A stretch of 64,000 bases of DNA from Adineta steineri (lineage: Eukaryota > Rotifera > Eurotatoria > Adinetida > Adinetidae). A program made the translations under genes and the position numbers. Position 1 is the first letter of the stretch; each line of letters opens with the position of its first letter. The notes under the pieces were generated by a model that searched no databases, was not told the DNA's origin, and saw nothing but the letters and a program-made list of their open reading frames with translations. Positions 12,624 through 25,025 of this stretch are shown here, piece after piece. The stretch is from positions 1-64,000 of the forward strand of contig CAJNOI010000143.1 in assembly GCA_905250115.1 (NCBI GenBank). The letters are read 5' to 3'.

Positions 12624-14470
12624 CGATATAAGTATTTGTATTAATTTAGATCGTAATCTTGATCTCTATTATAAATATAAAGATACATAAAAAAAATTAT
12701 TATCTCGAAATGTATGTAGTGATGCTTCTATGTGAAATACTCATGCATTCATCAATACTTTCCGTCTTGGCACAACATTATGTTCAACTACACTGTTGCC
12801 CTCAATGGTAGTTCGTAGTTAACAGGGTAGTACACTTACATGCTTACAAAGTCACACTCATTCTCAAGTTTTCAAATTATTCTCTATTCGTTACAAAATC
12901 TATTATAATCAATCATTCCCATCTTGACTCTCGTTTACTTTTGCCAATTAACTGTGAATGTTTTCTACCTGCGTCATCTTAATCGTAAAAACTAAATCTG
13001 TCATTTTTAGTAGTCGTCGACTGAATTTTAATGACTGGAATGTATTACTGAATAGTATCACACCTGTATCTTTTTAAATTTTTCTCTAATATATATTTGC
13101 TACTATTATCATATGATTACATTATAATTCTAAAAAATATTCTGTATTAGTTATTATAAACTGACTAATACTTATTGTTGTTAGAATACAGATTTGAAAA
13201 AACTTTATTTGCTATTGAATTTAATGTTAAAAATAATACTAACATTGAAATAACAGAACAGAAATATGAAATTAAAAAAGAACGAGCAACTAAGAATAAT
13301 ACAGACAAAAATAATGTAACAGTAAAGAAATGAAAAAAGTATATGTTCGAAATATAGCAAGAAGATAAGATAAATCTTGACTCTGATAATTTATTCTCTT
13401 GATAAAAGAATTATAGTCGATAAAGATAATTCACTGTACATATTTTGTCTTAACTTAATCAAACTCAAGAATATGTATAAACTACACATTTCAACGTCAA
13501 GAAGATTGCATCAATAACTTTTCTCAATGCTTACTGATTCGATTCCAGCGAGACGCTACGATGAAGCAAATTTTTGTATGTTCTTTAAATAATTATATAT
13601 TCTTTCTGTTCTATGCAAGAAAAACAAAACAATACCATTCTGCATAATGGCTTTTACATCTTTAGTGAAAAATATTTTAACACAACAAATTCGCAAACAT
13701 AAAAAAGCAGAAAGAAGCTTACTGACTGCCCACATATGTAATTATTCTTCTGTTGATTTAATCTTGAAAAACATTCTACCATACCATACCATACGCATAT
13801 AATCAAGCAGACAAGAGTGAAATCATGACTTTGAAGCATACGGATAAAATAACGAGGAGAAACACATTATTTACATTTACATGTTTGGCAATGAGTGTGT
13901 GTATGTGCATGCAAGTGGGAAGATTTATTGTGTATTTTCGACGGGCATCAGGCGATGTGAGTATGGGTTGAATATAAATGTGAATAAAATATTCACATAT
14001 ATTTACTAGAGAACTCCGAGTTCTTCTAGGTTTGAATTTCTATATAAGCTTAACTTCAAATTTGAATTGAACTGTATGAATGTTAGCATATTTTAAGATA
14101 ATTATATTCTGAAGAGATGTGACATAGTGAGAAAATTCTGATAAAACATTGTAAAATGCATCCGTCATGCAAGTAAATAAGTTTGTATATTTCAGTAGTT
14201 TTAACATTTTATCTGTGCGAACTGAAAATGGTATAAAACATATATTATTCAGCCTTCGCTCATTCAATAAATTTGATTTGTGGTTTCTTAACAAGACATT
14301 TGCTCTTGATACATTTCAATTTTTTAAATTATCTATTCAATTACAGATGCTTAAGCTAGACTTCGACAAAGAATAAATTATAATGGTTATACTAGGTGAA
14401 ATCTATACATTGTTTCGCCATTATTTTCCTCTATAAGATAATTTTTTAGTCTGAAAAAAATATTAAATAT
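12624..14470. other. Intergenic region, no gene seen
   Basis: AT-rich. Short ORFs (13654-13839, 14040-14376 on either strand) overlap each other and lack recognisable features. A weak, degenerate palindrome related to the dispersed family is near 13952-14000. Confidence 0.45.
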
Positions 14471-15964
14471 TTATTCAGGTACAGATCGAAAAGTATGTTT
14501 TAAAAAATGTTGACATTTTTTCTGCAAACGTTTTATATCAATTGCTGGCTTTGTATCGTCAGTGGATCTTTGAAAATCAATAACATATTCCGGATAGGCT
14601 TGTCCTCGATCATAGATAACAAATTCACGATGTTGTAAATAATTACCACCATTTTCTATACTTTCACCCATTACTGAATCAAAAACATTATGACCATTGG
14701 CTTTCTTCGGAGGTCGACGAATATTGATTTGTCGACCATTTTGCATGGCACCTTCACAATATTTTACTTTATCATATTTAAAAGCTATATGTACATCACC
14801 TAATACAACACGATAGAGAATGATTGAGAAGACAAAATCACTTTCATTTGGACATGAACATTCTTCGCGACTAAATCGATTATTTCCACCACATCTAGGA
14901 CATGGAATATATTGATTAGATTTGGAAGAGTTTTCAGCTAAATAGAAACCACCACCAAATATACCTAATGAATTTGATATACGAGGATCGTAACCAATTT
15001 GTAATAAATCAGGTATATGAGTTTGATCACAGCCATGAAATAGCCAATATTCATTTGCATTTTTATCTAATAAAGGCATTGCTATTGGATTGCCTTCCAA
15101 ATATATTGAACTACCACAATCAGTTATTTGAGTATTGTTTTTATTGATAATACTATCCTAAAATAAACAATCATATTCAATAGTTTGATTCAAGTATCTA
15201 TCGCGTACCTTTTGATAACAATACTCATGCCATAATCGTATATTTTGAATTCGTTTGATTTGTTTAACTACAAATGCTGTTGGATCTTGTCCATTAATAG
15301 TTCCATATCGATTTCCATGTTTGCTAATAGTTGAATTAACTAAACTATTAATAATATCAAACTCTTTCGATTTATTTGAAATGAGAATTTCTCGATAGGA
15401 TTCTGAAAAAGCATTAGATCCCCAATATGAAGGTGTTCGTCGTGGAATAGTTAAAATATGTTGTCGTTCTAATTCACGTCGTTCACGATATTCTAATTCC
15501 TCAATTAAAGCTTTTTCTAATGTTTCATGATAATGAACCATTTTAGTTTGATCTAATCGTAATTTTTTTATTTCTTCATTTTTTAAATCCAATTGTACAA
15601 TCAATTCTTGAACCTGTTTTTCTACTAATTCAATGAATCGATATTCATCATCTTTTCGTTGATCACGTTTTTTCTTTCGTTTTAATTTATCGGTTGATTT
15701 TGAAATTTGTTTCTTTTTTTTATCATCAAGTAGATGTGTATCAGCGTCTGAACGATGATCAGATTCATGCTGTGAAACTATTATTGTATGATTTCGATGA
15801 TTATCATTCGTTGTTTGACGTGATGGTAATAATATTTTACTTGATGACTTGCCAACAATCTGAGGAATATGAACCATCACATGCTCATCTTCCATTTTTG
15901 TACAATCGCGGCATATAGATGGTTTCCAATGATGTGGAAAAAAATTCAGACATGTTTCAGTCAT
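14471..15964 (-). CDS. Tankyrase-like poly(ADP-ribose) polymerase with N-terminal coiled coil
   Basis: Two exons, 15964..15209 and 15157..14471, with a 51-bp intron (AAAAG|GTACGC ... TTTTAG|GATAG); 480 aa. Without splicing the first frame also stays open through the intron, which is why the junction is easy to miss. The Met at 15964 (MTETCLNFFPHHWKP) is preferred over 16045. The N-terminal third has a Cys/His cluster (HHWKPSICRDC), then a long basic coiled coil (about residues 85-190). The catalytic domain has FHGC (His293), GGGFYLAENSSKSNQY (Tyr324) and AYPEYVI (Glu442), a complete H-Y-E triad expected to support poly-ADP-ribosylation. A CPRC...CSC insert (about residues 338-354) matches the tankyrase zinc-binding loop. 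Ankyrin and SAM regions of true tankyrases are absent. Inferred role: NAD-dependent protein modification. Confidence 0.88.
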
Positions 15965-17788
15965 CCGAAAAATATATTTACTTTTTTTGAAATTTCGTTC
16001 GCAAATGCTATTATTTTGTTTGAATATATATAGTATTGCACGCATAGGTGGTTTTTTTCCAACATATTATATTCTACGCAAAAACACGCATATTGTTCTT
16101 TTTCTCAATGATACGTCGTCACTTCCTTCGTATTTTTTCTTGTTGATATACCTGAATGATTCATTAATAGACATACACGTTTTATCTTTCGTATATCTAT
16201 AACATAAACTATTCGAAAAATAATCATTTTTGCAAACGACCTATACAATATAGTTTTATTTTTGTAAGAAGAAATATTTAGGACTTTGTGTCATTCAGAG
16301 ATACATATAATTCACATGCTCAAGCACATCAATCTAAGATCTCAGAAACCTTTAGTAAACCTGATAGATTCTAAGCTTTTCTCATCGATCACTATGAGAG
16401 AGTATAGAAGAAATGAGGATCGAAAATCGTTGCCTTATGCTTGAACCCGCAGTTGTTCTCGGAAAGAGATTATTTATGAATTTCACAAAAAAATTGAAAA
16501 AAAAAATCGTTTAGCTTTGTTTTTTGTGTAATCAAACAGTTCATTTTACAACATAATACGTTATCTACTAAGCGTCTAATTTTGAGGCAGGATATTGTAA
16601 CATATTATATTAAAAAGCTATAATCCAAATTAAATAGCTCATTCAGTTCTAATTCAAGTTCATATTTTAATTCATATTTTAGATAGTAAATGTCTGATAT
16701 GCGATCTTGTAAATTACTTTGAAAAAAATGATGTAGTTTTTTTGTAACATCAAAAATTGTCCAACATCTCAACTTTAGTGCATACTTAATTAGAATTTCG
16801 AGTTTTGAAAATTTTGACCCGTCGTCCTTCAAACTGATAATAATTTGAGATTTGTCATTCAATGACTTGATTTTAAGTTATTTACAATACTGAAATCATA
16901 AAATGAATAATAGATTGCTGTTTTTTTCTTTGTTATCCCTCGACACTTTTTTGTCGATTGGTACCCTTGAGATAAAATCAGACAAGTAGAAATATGTGTT
17001 ACTACCGATGAAAACAATCAACATAAATTCTCTTTTCTTTTCTCATTTTTGAGATTTATTCTAAGCAGGGACAAGTATCTTTTATTGAAACACGTTAATT
17101 AGTATATAAATATGAACATGAATAAAATAAAAAGTCCAGCATTCATCCACTTCTATGCGCACCTTGCAGCGTTTGTTAAAGATCTACTATCGAAATTAAC
17201 CTAGAAATATATGTAAAAAGATATATAAAGAAAAGACCAACTCGAATTGAAAAATCTGACTTGAGTCGCTCGATCTTTTACAACGATATTTTCTATTGGA
17301 ATGCTTTTTATAAAAGTAAAAACGAATCAAACTGTTACGTGAAAGGCATCAATGCCTACTCCTTCACTGGCTTGAATTTTTAGGATGATGAAGACTCATA
17401 TTAAGGCGTGGTGATGATACTCATCATTCTGACCTAGATATTTTCACTGTCTCTCTTATCACTGCTAAATTTCTTTTTTTTTTTATTGTCTTCTCTTTCT
17501 TCTTGTCATCTATTTTTTCTTTTCATTATTACAAGCAGCTGCCAATCCCTATGGTACTAATTATTAGCACTCCGGGGTGTCACAATAAAGAAAGCTAATT
17601 ATAAAAACAAAAGCGTGGGCTGAAGAAAAGAAAAGAAAAGGTATAGATAAAAAATAAAACGAAGAGAACAGCATAAGACAAATATTACAATTCATCTCTA
17701 TTACAGTAGATATAGCTATCGCATCGTATTTTTTCTTGTGAATAAGTTAAATTTGAAGAGATAGAATCAGCACAAAATTATTTTTACA
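15965..17788. other. Intergenic region between divergent genes
   Basis: Shared upstream DNA of the PARP (minus) and GNAT (plus) genes. Low-complexity tracts at about 17470-17520 (T/C-rich) and 17620-17640 (GAAAA repeats). No supported gene; the short minus-strand ORF 16605-16862 has no recognisable domain. Confidence 0.45.
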
Positions 17789-18619
17789 ATGGATATTAAA
17801 TTAAATCAAGATAAACTTACAATTCAAGTTGATCGAAATAATGTTACAATTGCACATGGTACTTGGGTTGTCGACACTATAGAAAAAACTATTTTAGTTG
17901 ACTTTCAAGAATTATCTTTGTCTTCATTAGACGATGAAGAATTACGAACATTTTTTAACGATATTACACTATTTTTTTTAAAGATTTACAATGTTAAAGT
18001 TTTCTACCGTATTCCAATGCTTTCCAACAGAAAGATGATTAAAATTAAATCAAAAACAATAATGGCAGTTGAAAAAAACGATTTAAAACAATTACAAAAT
18101 ATTAACATTGATCAAAATAAATTTTCATTTACAACAAATAAAAAAGAAATTCATTCGTATTCAAAACCATTAACCGAAATGTTATCTACAAATGCTTTTT
18201 GGTTGACAAAAACTAATGAAAATGAAACCGCAAATCGAATAGATTCTTCATCAATAACTCTGATGATATTATACAAGGATACCAATGAAAGTATTCTTCC
18301 AGTTGGTTTTGCACGCCTGTTAACAAGTAGCAATCAAAATTTAACGTATTTATCCGATATTGTAGTTGCTATATCTCATCAATCGCAAGGAATTGCTAGT
18401 TATATGCTTAATTGTTTATTTCAAGTATTTTTGAATGATGATGATCATCTTAAAGATCATAATGATAAATCAGGTCTTATATGTTTACAATGTGCTGATC
18501 GAGGTAGTGGAGCAGAGTCTGCACCAAAACTGTATAAAAAGTTTGGTTTTGAATTTTTAACAGAGTCTGAAAAAAATATACCACTGTTTTTAAATGAAGA
18601 CTATGTAAAATACGATTGA
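17789..18619 (+). CDS. GNAT-family N-acetyltransferase-like protein
   Basis: Single exon, 276 aa. The first ~100 residues are unrecognised. The C-terminal part has the GNAT core: PVGFARLLTSS (beta 4), LSDIVVAISHQSQGIASYML with the acetyl-CoA loop Q-S-Q-G-I-A (motif A), and SAPKLYKKFGFE (motif B, typical Y-x-x-x-G-F). Known: GNAT enzymes transfer acetyl from acetyl-CoA to amines or protein N-termini. The substrate cannot be read from sequence. The start is the first Met after an AT-rich leader (ACAATGG context). It is convergent with the sulfate permease at 19234-21512. Confidence 0.78.
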   Translation: MDIKLNQDKLTIQVDRNNVTIAHGTWVVDTIEKTILVDFQELSLSSLDDEELRTFFNDITLFFLKIYNVKVFYRIPMLSNRKMIKIKSKTIMAVEKNDLKQLQNINIDQNKFSFTTNKKEIHSYSKPLTEMLSTNAFWLTKTNENETANRIDSSSITLMILYKDTNESILPVGFARLLTSSNQNLTYLSDIVVAISHQSQGIASYMLNCLFQVFLNDDDHLKDHNDKSGLICLQCADRGSGAESAPKLYKKFGFEFLTESEKNIPLFLNEDYVKYD

Positions 18620-19233
18620 ATAATTTTTGTTTTTTACAATAATAATAAATAAATTCAATGTTCATTTTGTGACACTACTCTATATTTCTCCAGTATCCAT
18701 TTTTAATATAACAAATCAAGAACGATGACTCGTAGAAGACAGAGAGCGATCGATGTATGTGTCGTAGGTCAAACTAAGTTTCAGAATAATTAAAACTTCA
18801 AAAAATATTGAGAATTGATAAGATTTTAAAATAATCCGAATTCTTGAATTATAAAAATGTTAGAATTTTATAAAGAAATAGAAAAGTTAGGTTTCTGATT
18901 TAGTTGAATATTTTAATTTTATACTTTAAAGACAAAATGAAGAACTATTATAGTGAAAATTTTGCTGTGAAATACTAATCACGGTGAAACGTTATTCTTT
19001 TTTTATAGTTTCTCTCAGTCCTAGATATTATCGAATGAATTGTAAAAATTCATGTATTCTGTCTACTAATAAAACTTCAAACTATGATGAATAAATAAAA
19101 TTATTGCTTCGAATCGAAATCTTTCGTTTTATATGAAAAATAATGAATTAAATAATTTCAACAATAATTTAAAAATCCTAGAATAAAGATATAGAAAATA
19201 CGCTAAACACACAGTTTAATAATTTTGTATAAT
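18620..19233. other. Convergent intergenic spacer
   Basis: 3' flank of both the GNAT and the sulfate permease. AT-rich with possible AATAAA polyadenylation signals on both strands (for example AATAATAAATAAA near 18640). No gene seen. Confidence 0.5.
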
Positions 19234-21512
19234 TTAAGGCGCTGTTGCAATTGAAGTATCTATTTCTTGACGTAGGGGTAGACTGGCAATAGCTGCTGCA
19301 TACGCTTCGTCAATATCAACATGAAATAACGCCATATCAGTATCAAGTATTGGTAATAACGCCGCATTCGTATTCGATGAAAGATCAATAGATGAATAAT
19401 CTTCTATTTGTACATTATTTCTTTCATGATCATCATCACTATCATCTTCATGATTAAGATTTTTATCAGTATTTGCTATTGCAAAAACTGTCCGATCATA
19501 ATCTGTAGATCCAAAACCACGTGAAATAAGTGCACGTTTAACCCATGGATTTGACAAACCCACAAAATGCCAATTAACTTTCCAATCAGCATAATTATCT
19601 AATTGTCGACGAACATCAACAAGATTTTGTAAAGCAGTTATATCTATATCTGAAACACCGGTACAATCTAGAATAAGTGCATGTAATCGAGGACGATGTT
19701 CATTTGGATGATATTCTTTTTCTGGATGACGACTTGTTTGTAAATTCCAAGGTTGTTCACCAAGATTTCTATAAGGAATAGTTTTTCCACTTTTAGTCTC
19801 ATTAAATATCTGTTCGACCATTTTTTCCATATAATTCGAAGCATTTGGATATAGAAAATTTTCATAGAAACGAAAAATAAATATTCCATTTTTACGTAAA
19901 CTTGGATTAATCAATGGATTTGTTCCTTCGCAATGATCAAATGAAACATAAATATTTCGTTTAGTTGAATGAACATTATTATCCGATACGAATTTAAGTT
20001 GATGCATTTGTATTCGACCAAGAAATTTTCCTTGCGCTTTAGCAATACGATAGAGTAAAAGAACAGCTGATGCTATAATACTTACATATATACCATTTTC
20101 AATGTTTGTAAATATGGTCACAATAATACCAATCCAAAAAATAAGAAATTCAATTGGACTAATTTCCCAAAATTGTTTTAATGTACCGGGTCCAACGATT
20201 AAATCGCCAATAGCATGAATAATAACGGCAGCTAAACTAGCTTGTGAAATCCAAAAGAAGATTGGTGTTAAAATATAAATAGCTAGAATTATAAGAATAC
20301 CGGTAATAAGACCAGCTAATGGTGTGCGAACACCGGCTTTAGATTTAATTGCTGTTCGAGAAAATGAACCAGTTGCTGGATAAGCACCAAAAAATGAACC
20401 CAAAACATTTGTTATACCAATTGCAATGAGTTCTTGATCAGGATTAATAATATAATTATTAATTCGACCAAATGATTTAGCAATAGCAATATGTTCAATA
20501 ACGAGAACAACAACAGCCGATGGTACATACGGTAATAATACAGAAAATAATTGTCGATCAATATATGTTACAGCTATATTTTGAAAGCCTCGAGGAATAT
20601 TACCAAGAATAGCTGTGTGTGGATTAGACGGAACATTTCGATTAATTAACCATGAAATCAATAAATAGATAAGAATAACAAATACTGTACGAAGTGTATT
20701 GATAAAGAAGAAAACTTTTTCACGCTGCGGATAAAGGCGCATACATCGAGTGCAAGCATAACGAATAATATAAAGAAGAGTTAATGCTGTTAAACCAAGA
20801 ACAGCATTTAAATTACAATATGTAATATGCTTCCAAAAATTAATGAAGACAAGAAAAGTTGATTGACGTGTATCGAAGGATTTATTATTACCCATTAATG
20901 TTGGAATTTGTCCCATACCTATATTTAATGCTGATCCAGTTGTAAATGCAGCTAATGCTGGTAATGGTATAAAATTAACAAGAAAACCAATACGAAATAT
21001 TCCAAATGCACAAACAATACATCCAATAATAATAGCAAGAGCAGAAGCAATTATATGTAATTCATATTGAGGATGAATTTTATGAACATCATCCAGAATA
21101 GTTCCTGTTAATATTGACATTACAGCTACAGGTCCGATAGTAACATCCTATTAAAAAATTAGAAAATTATATTGATGTTTTTCATTTATCTGTAATTATT
21201 TACTTTACTCGTTGCGAAAAACCAATAGATCATGACACCAACAAATGAACTATATAATCCAAATTGTGGTGCTAATTTAGCTAATCCTGCATAAGCCATA
21301 CCTTGTGGTATAACAACAGCACCGACTGTAAGACCAGCAATGACATCACTCCAAAACCAAACTAAATTGTATCGATAGATCCAAGTTAGAAAAGGAAATA
21401 ATGAAAGAAAATAATTTTTAATTTTTTCTTTCGGATTGTTTATTTTGCTTGTAAGCCAATCTTTAATTGTAGGTAATGGTTCTCGATATACATTTTGATT
21501 AATAGAATTCAT
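19234..21512 (-). CDS. SLC26/SulP sulfate permease, fungal SUL-like
   Basis: Two exons, 21512..21204 and 21147..19234, with a 56-bp intron; 740 aa. Joining gives ATSKDVTIGPVAVMSIL, the SulP signature region after TM helices 1-3 (GAVVIPQGMAYAGLAKLAPQFGLYSS in exon 1 is the SulP motif). About 10-12 hydrophobic helices precede a cytosolic STAS domain (about residues 585-655; LILDCTGVSDIDITALQNLV, then WHFVGLSNPWVKRALISRGFG). The segment before STAS (LYPNASNYMEKMV ... NLGEQPWN) and the post-STAS PWVKRAL..GFG resemble fungal SUL1/SUL2-type permeases more than animal SLC26. Role: proton- or anion-coupled sulfate uptake at the plasma membrane. Ancestry by transfer is inference. Confidence 0.88.
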
Positions 21513-23129
21513 GCTGTTGAAGTGACTTCTATATCAGTATAGCTTTGATCAATGGACTTTAATCTTATTCTATATATGAATGAATATATAACATAAAAAA
21601 TTATATTGATTTGAAAAAAATCTTATTATATCCTCAGCATTGCGATTTAGTTCTAAGAATATGAAATACCAGTGTAGAAAATCTTTTTTTTTTCATGCTT
21701 GTCCTTTTAAATAGATGTAAAGATGGCATGTGTGCACAATGATAACATTGAAAAGAATTTATCTAACTTTCTATTTATATCAAACTTGCGTGTTACTTGT
21801 TCTTATGTAGTAAATAAAGAAAAAAGAAAAACGAACTTCACGAACAATTTAGTGCAAATGTAAAGCGAACGGTGTTATCGCTCCTTTTTGTTCTTCCTCT
21901 TTCATAAAACAAGAATCATATCTCTCTCTCTCTTCACAATATTCACTCCTTAAATACTCAAAGATATCAGTAGTACGTGAGGAAATGAAAGACAATCAGC
22001 ATTCTTTATAGCACGAGATATATCATGCCATAACATTTCCCCTTCCCATCGACAGAGAAAAGAAAAATAATATAACAGAATAAAAACATCAGAAAAAACG
22101 ATTAAAATGAAGAGTACACAAAGTTATAATAAAAAGAAATATAATCATCCTAAAGTATAAACTATAATGAACTTGCACGTTCATGTCGAAGAACATTTAT
22201 GATGTCTAACACTAAATTGAAAAGTCACACACATAGCCTATAACAGAGGTGGACAATAACATTCTAAGTACTCGTACTTGAGTATGGGTTACCTGTAATC
22301 GTACTCGTACTCGAATAAATCACCGCTGAATGATTAAGATTGTTTATCCCAGCGGCAAATTGTCAAACTAAACCTCACTACATAAGATTATAATCGAATG
22401 TTTGTGCAACAAAATCAGGGTTATAATCGATTGAAATCTTTCAAATCAACAATAATCTTCTAAATCAAATATAATTTTGATTAAAACCATGCAATTCTGA
22501 TTAAAAATAAAGTAAATCAAGTTTGTATGATTTTAATCAAAATTATATTTGATTTGAAAGATTTCAATCGATTATAATCTTACATAATAAGGTATAATTT
22601 GACAATTTTTCACTGGGATATATAAATAAGGGTGGGGTGCGGATGGATATGCTTAATTTAAGCGCATAGCGGGACGGTCATCTACTCACCAGGTCAGATT
22701 TTACTAATAATTTTTCGAGTAATATGATGATTCTTTACAGTTCTTTGTCGTAATTGTAAATTTTTGGCATTTGATAGGAAGAGAAATACGAGTTTCACTC
22801 TCATTCTTCCTTTTCTTTGCTTTCTGCAGATGGCTGCTAGCCTCTTCTGTTGTTTTTACTTCTTCGTACCACGTGGCATCTCAAATATATGCGCTGTTTA
22901 GTAAACATCGCGTACGACAGCGACAGAATCGACGTACATTTATTATTCTGTTTAGTTCTCCTGACGTTGTTCTGTGGAAGAAAAGAAAAAAACATCTTAT
23001 TTGTTGAGCAACATTAAAATAAAATAAAAAAGAACGCCAAACCATGGTCTACTATGAAGAATAAGGAGAACAATTGTCGATATATATTTTTTGATAAAAA
23101 AAATTATTTTTCACGCAGAAATATAGAAA
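21513..23129. other. Intergenic region containing a MITE
   Basis: Upstream DNA of the divergent sulfate permease and F-box genes. Contains the MITE at 22345-22620, a TACTCGTAC-rich patch at about 22268-22315 and a G-rich half of the dispersed palindrome family near 22627 (AAGGGTGGGGTGCGGATGG). No supported gene. Confidence 0.5.
22345..22620. mobile_element. Palindromic MITE with TATCCCAG ends
   Basis: Ends TATCCCAGCGGCAAATTGTC (left) and its counterpart TATCCCAGTGAAAAATTGTC read from the right. Inner blocks GATTATAATCGA, GAAATCTTTCAAATC and AAATATAATTTTGATTAAAA are mirrored. About 276 bp, no ORF. The outermost TA on each side could be a TA target duplication, as for Tc1/mariner- or PiggyBac-type elements; this assignment is tentative. 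Confidence 0.7.
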
Positions 23130-25025
23130 ATGACTTTGTTCGAATCATTACCCAATGAATTATTGCTTAATTGTTTTGAATATTTTGATGCTTGTCATCT
23201 ACTTGCTGCTTTCTGTCTTCTTAATTCTCGATTTGACAAATTACTTTACAAATATTTTCGAGCATATCATCTCGATCTACGACGCATATCTAAACAAGAT
23301 TTCAATATTCTATGTAAACAACATCTTTTTCTAATCATTGATCGTATTATTTCACTTCATCTAGCAGATTATAATGAAACTCCAGGTTTGCTTCATCGTT
23401 TTTTCTTTCATGGTTTTCTTATCGATCAATTTATTCATTTGAAAAAACTTGCATTATATCGTATTGATTACATAAATGTAATTAAGTTGCTAGGTGATCG
23501 ACATCGTCTGTTACGTCTGTGTCATATAAGCATCAGTGAATGTAATATGTCTATTATACCACGAGATGCGTCTTATTCGATCAATCAAATCTGGAATCTA
23601 CCGAAACTCACATATCTCGGTTTGGAGCGTTGTCATCTACTTGAGATTGATTTTAGTCGATTATTAGGAATGTCATCTACTATTGAACATCTCTCAATTC
23701 AAGCGGGTATGGGATGTTCATTTAATAATATAATTCAGATATTACAACATACTCCTAGTATGCGAATTCTTTCTATAACTGTTGAATCGGAGGATGAGAA
23801 TGAACAATTGCCAATCATGTTTACACCAATTACTACATTAAAACTCCAGTTTTATGGTACGACACGTGCATTAAATAGTTTTCTTCAAAATATGTCTAAT
23901 TTACATAATTTAACAATCGATATGATTGATAATTACATGAATGGTCATGAATGGAAACAGATTATAGTCGAGCATTTAACCAAGCTCAAGACACTTCGAT
24001 TTCGTATGCCTATTTATGGATTAAATAGCCATGGTATAGAAAAGGAAATTGATGAATTACTCGATACATTTCGAACTCCATTTTGGCTTGATGAACATCA
24101 ATGGTATGTTCGATGTGATTGGTACTCTGATTTCACATCGAGTTCGGGCTGTCTTTATACCTTACCATATACCTTCGATCTATTTACTGGTACAGCGTAT
24201 AAACAATCGAAGTGGACTTGTCCTGAGGATACAATGTACTGGATATTTGATCGCGTGCAAAAACTCACTTTTCGAACTTCCATAAAACAACCATTTGATA
24301 TACACTCTATCTACTTGCCTAACATTCATGATATTAAAACCAATCTTCCATTACCCGATAAGCTATGGTCCGTCATACCAACATTTAATCATTTGACTTC
24401 ATTAAGTGTATCATTATCGGAAGGAGATACTTCGTTTAATCTTCAAACTCTATTAGATCAAGCGCCTCATCTTTATACATTAATGATCGAAGATGAGAAT
24501 TTATCAGCATTACGAGTTGTATCAAGACTTACAAGTGTATCAATTCGTCAGCTTGTATTTATTCCGTGTCTTTTACCGGATACACATTTTTTTGATGATG
24601 CCGATTGCGCTGCATTTGCTAGATCATCACTTGCACGTCAATGTGAAGTTCTTGAAATTCACATTCGATCGCGAGCAAGTGTGATGAATCTTATACGTAC
24701 AATGATCAATTTGAGAGCAATGACAATTTACGTTAAAGATGATGATGATATGCAATCATCACCAGTCAAGCACTTACGTCGAAACTTTCTGACACGGAAA
24801 ACAAACTCTATGAGAGATGGACTGAACTCTCTCTGGAGAAAGTTAAGCATTCAAAAACGAAAATTAGGTACCATGAAAAACACTACTGAGAACGACGCAA
24901 GATCCTCATATAATACGGAACCTGAATTAATTGAATGGTTACAAAATAATGCTCAAAGACGATGCTGGATTAGTTGTAGTAGTGGTTGGACAGGTGATTT
25001 TTATGTGAAATGTTGGATTGACTGA
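23130..25025 (+). CDS. F-box protein with leucine-rich-repeat-like region
   Basis: Single exon, 631 aa. F-box at residues 3-45 (FESLPNELLLNCFEYFDACH ... LLNSRFDKLLYKYF). The remainder has irregular Leu-rich strands (LPKLTYLGLERCHLLEIDFS, MRILSITVESEDE, NLHNLTIDMIDNY) as in the bdelloid F-box/LRR family, and ends in a compact W-rich tail (CWISCSSGWTGDFYVKCWID). Known: F-box proteins recruit substrates to SCF ubiquitin ligases through Skp1. The substrate is unknown. A possible leader splice acceptor (TTTTTCACGCAG) ends about 12 bp before the ATG, so a 5'UTR intron is possible. Confidence 0.88.
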   Translation: MTLFESLPNELLLNCFEYFDACHLLAAFCLLNSRFDKLLYKYFRAYHLDLRRISKQDFNILCKQHLFLIIDRIISLHLADYNETPGLLHRFFFHGFLIDQFIHLKKLALYRIDYINVIKLLGDRHRLLRLCHISISECNMSIIPRDASYSINQIWNLPKLTYLGLERCHLLEIDFSRLLGMSSTIEHLSIQAGMGCSFNNIIQILQHTPSMRILSITVESEDENEQLPIMFTPITTLKLQFYGTTRALNSFLQNMSNLHNLTIDMIDNYMNGHEWKQIIVEHLTKLKTLRFRMPIYGLNSHGIEKEIDELLDTFRTPFWLDEHQWYVRCDWYSDFTSSSGCLYTLPYTFDLFTGTAYKQSKWTCPEDTMYWIFDRVQKLTFRTSIKQPFDIHSIYLPNIHDIKTNLPLPDKLWSVIPTFNHLTSLSVSLSEGDTSFNLQTLLDQAPHLYTLMIEDENLSALRVVSRLTSVSIRQLVFIPCLLPDTHFFDDADCAAFARSSLARQCEVLEIHIRSRASVMNLIRTMINLRAMTIYVKDDDDMQSSPVKHLRRNFLTRKTNSMRDGLNSLWRKLSIQKRKLGTMKNTTENDARSSYNTEPELIEWLQNNAQRRCWISCSSGWTGDFYVKCWID

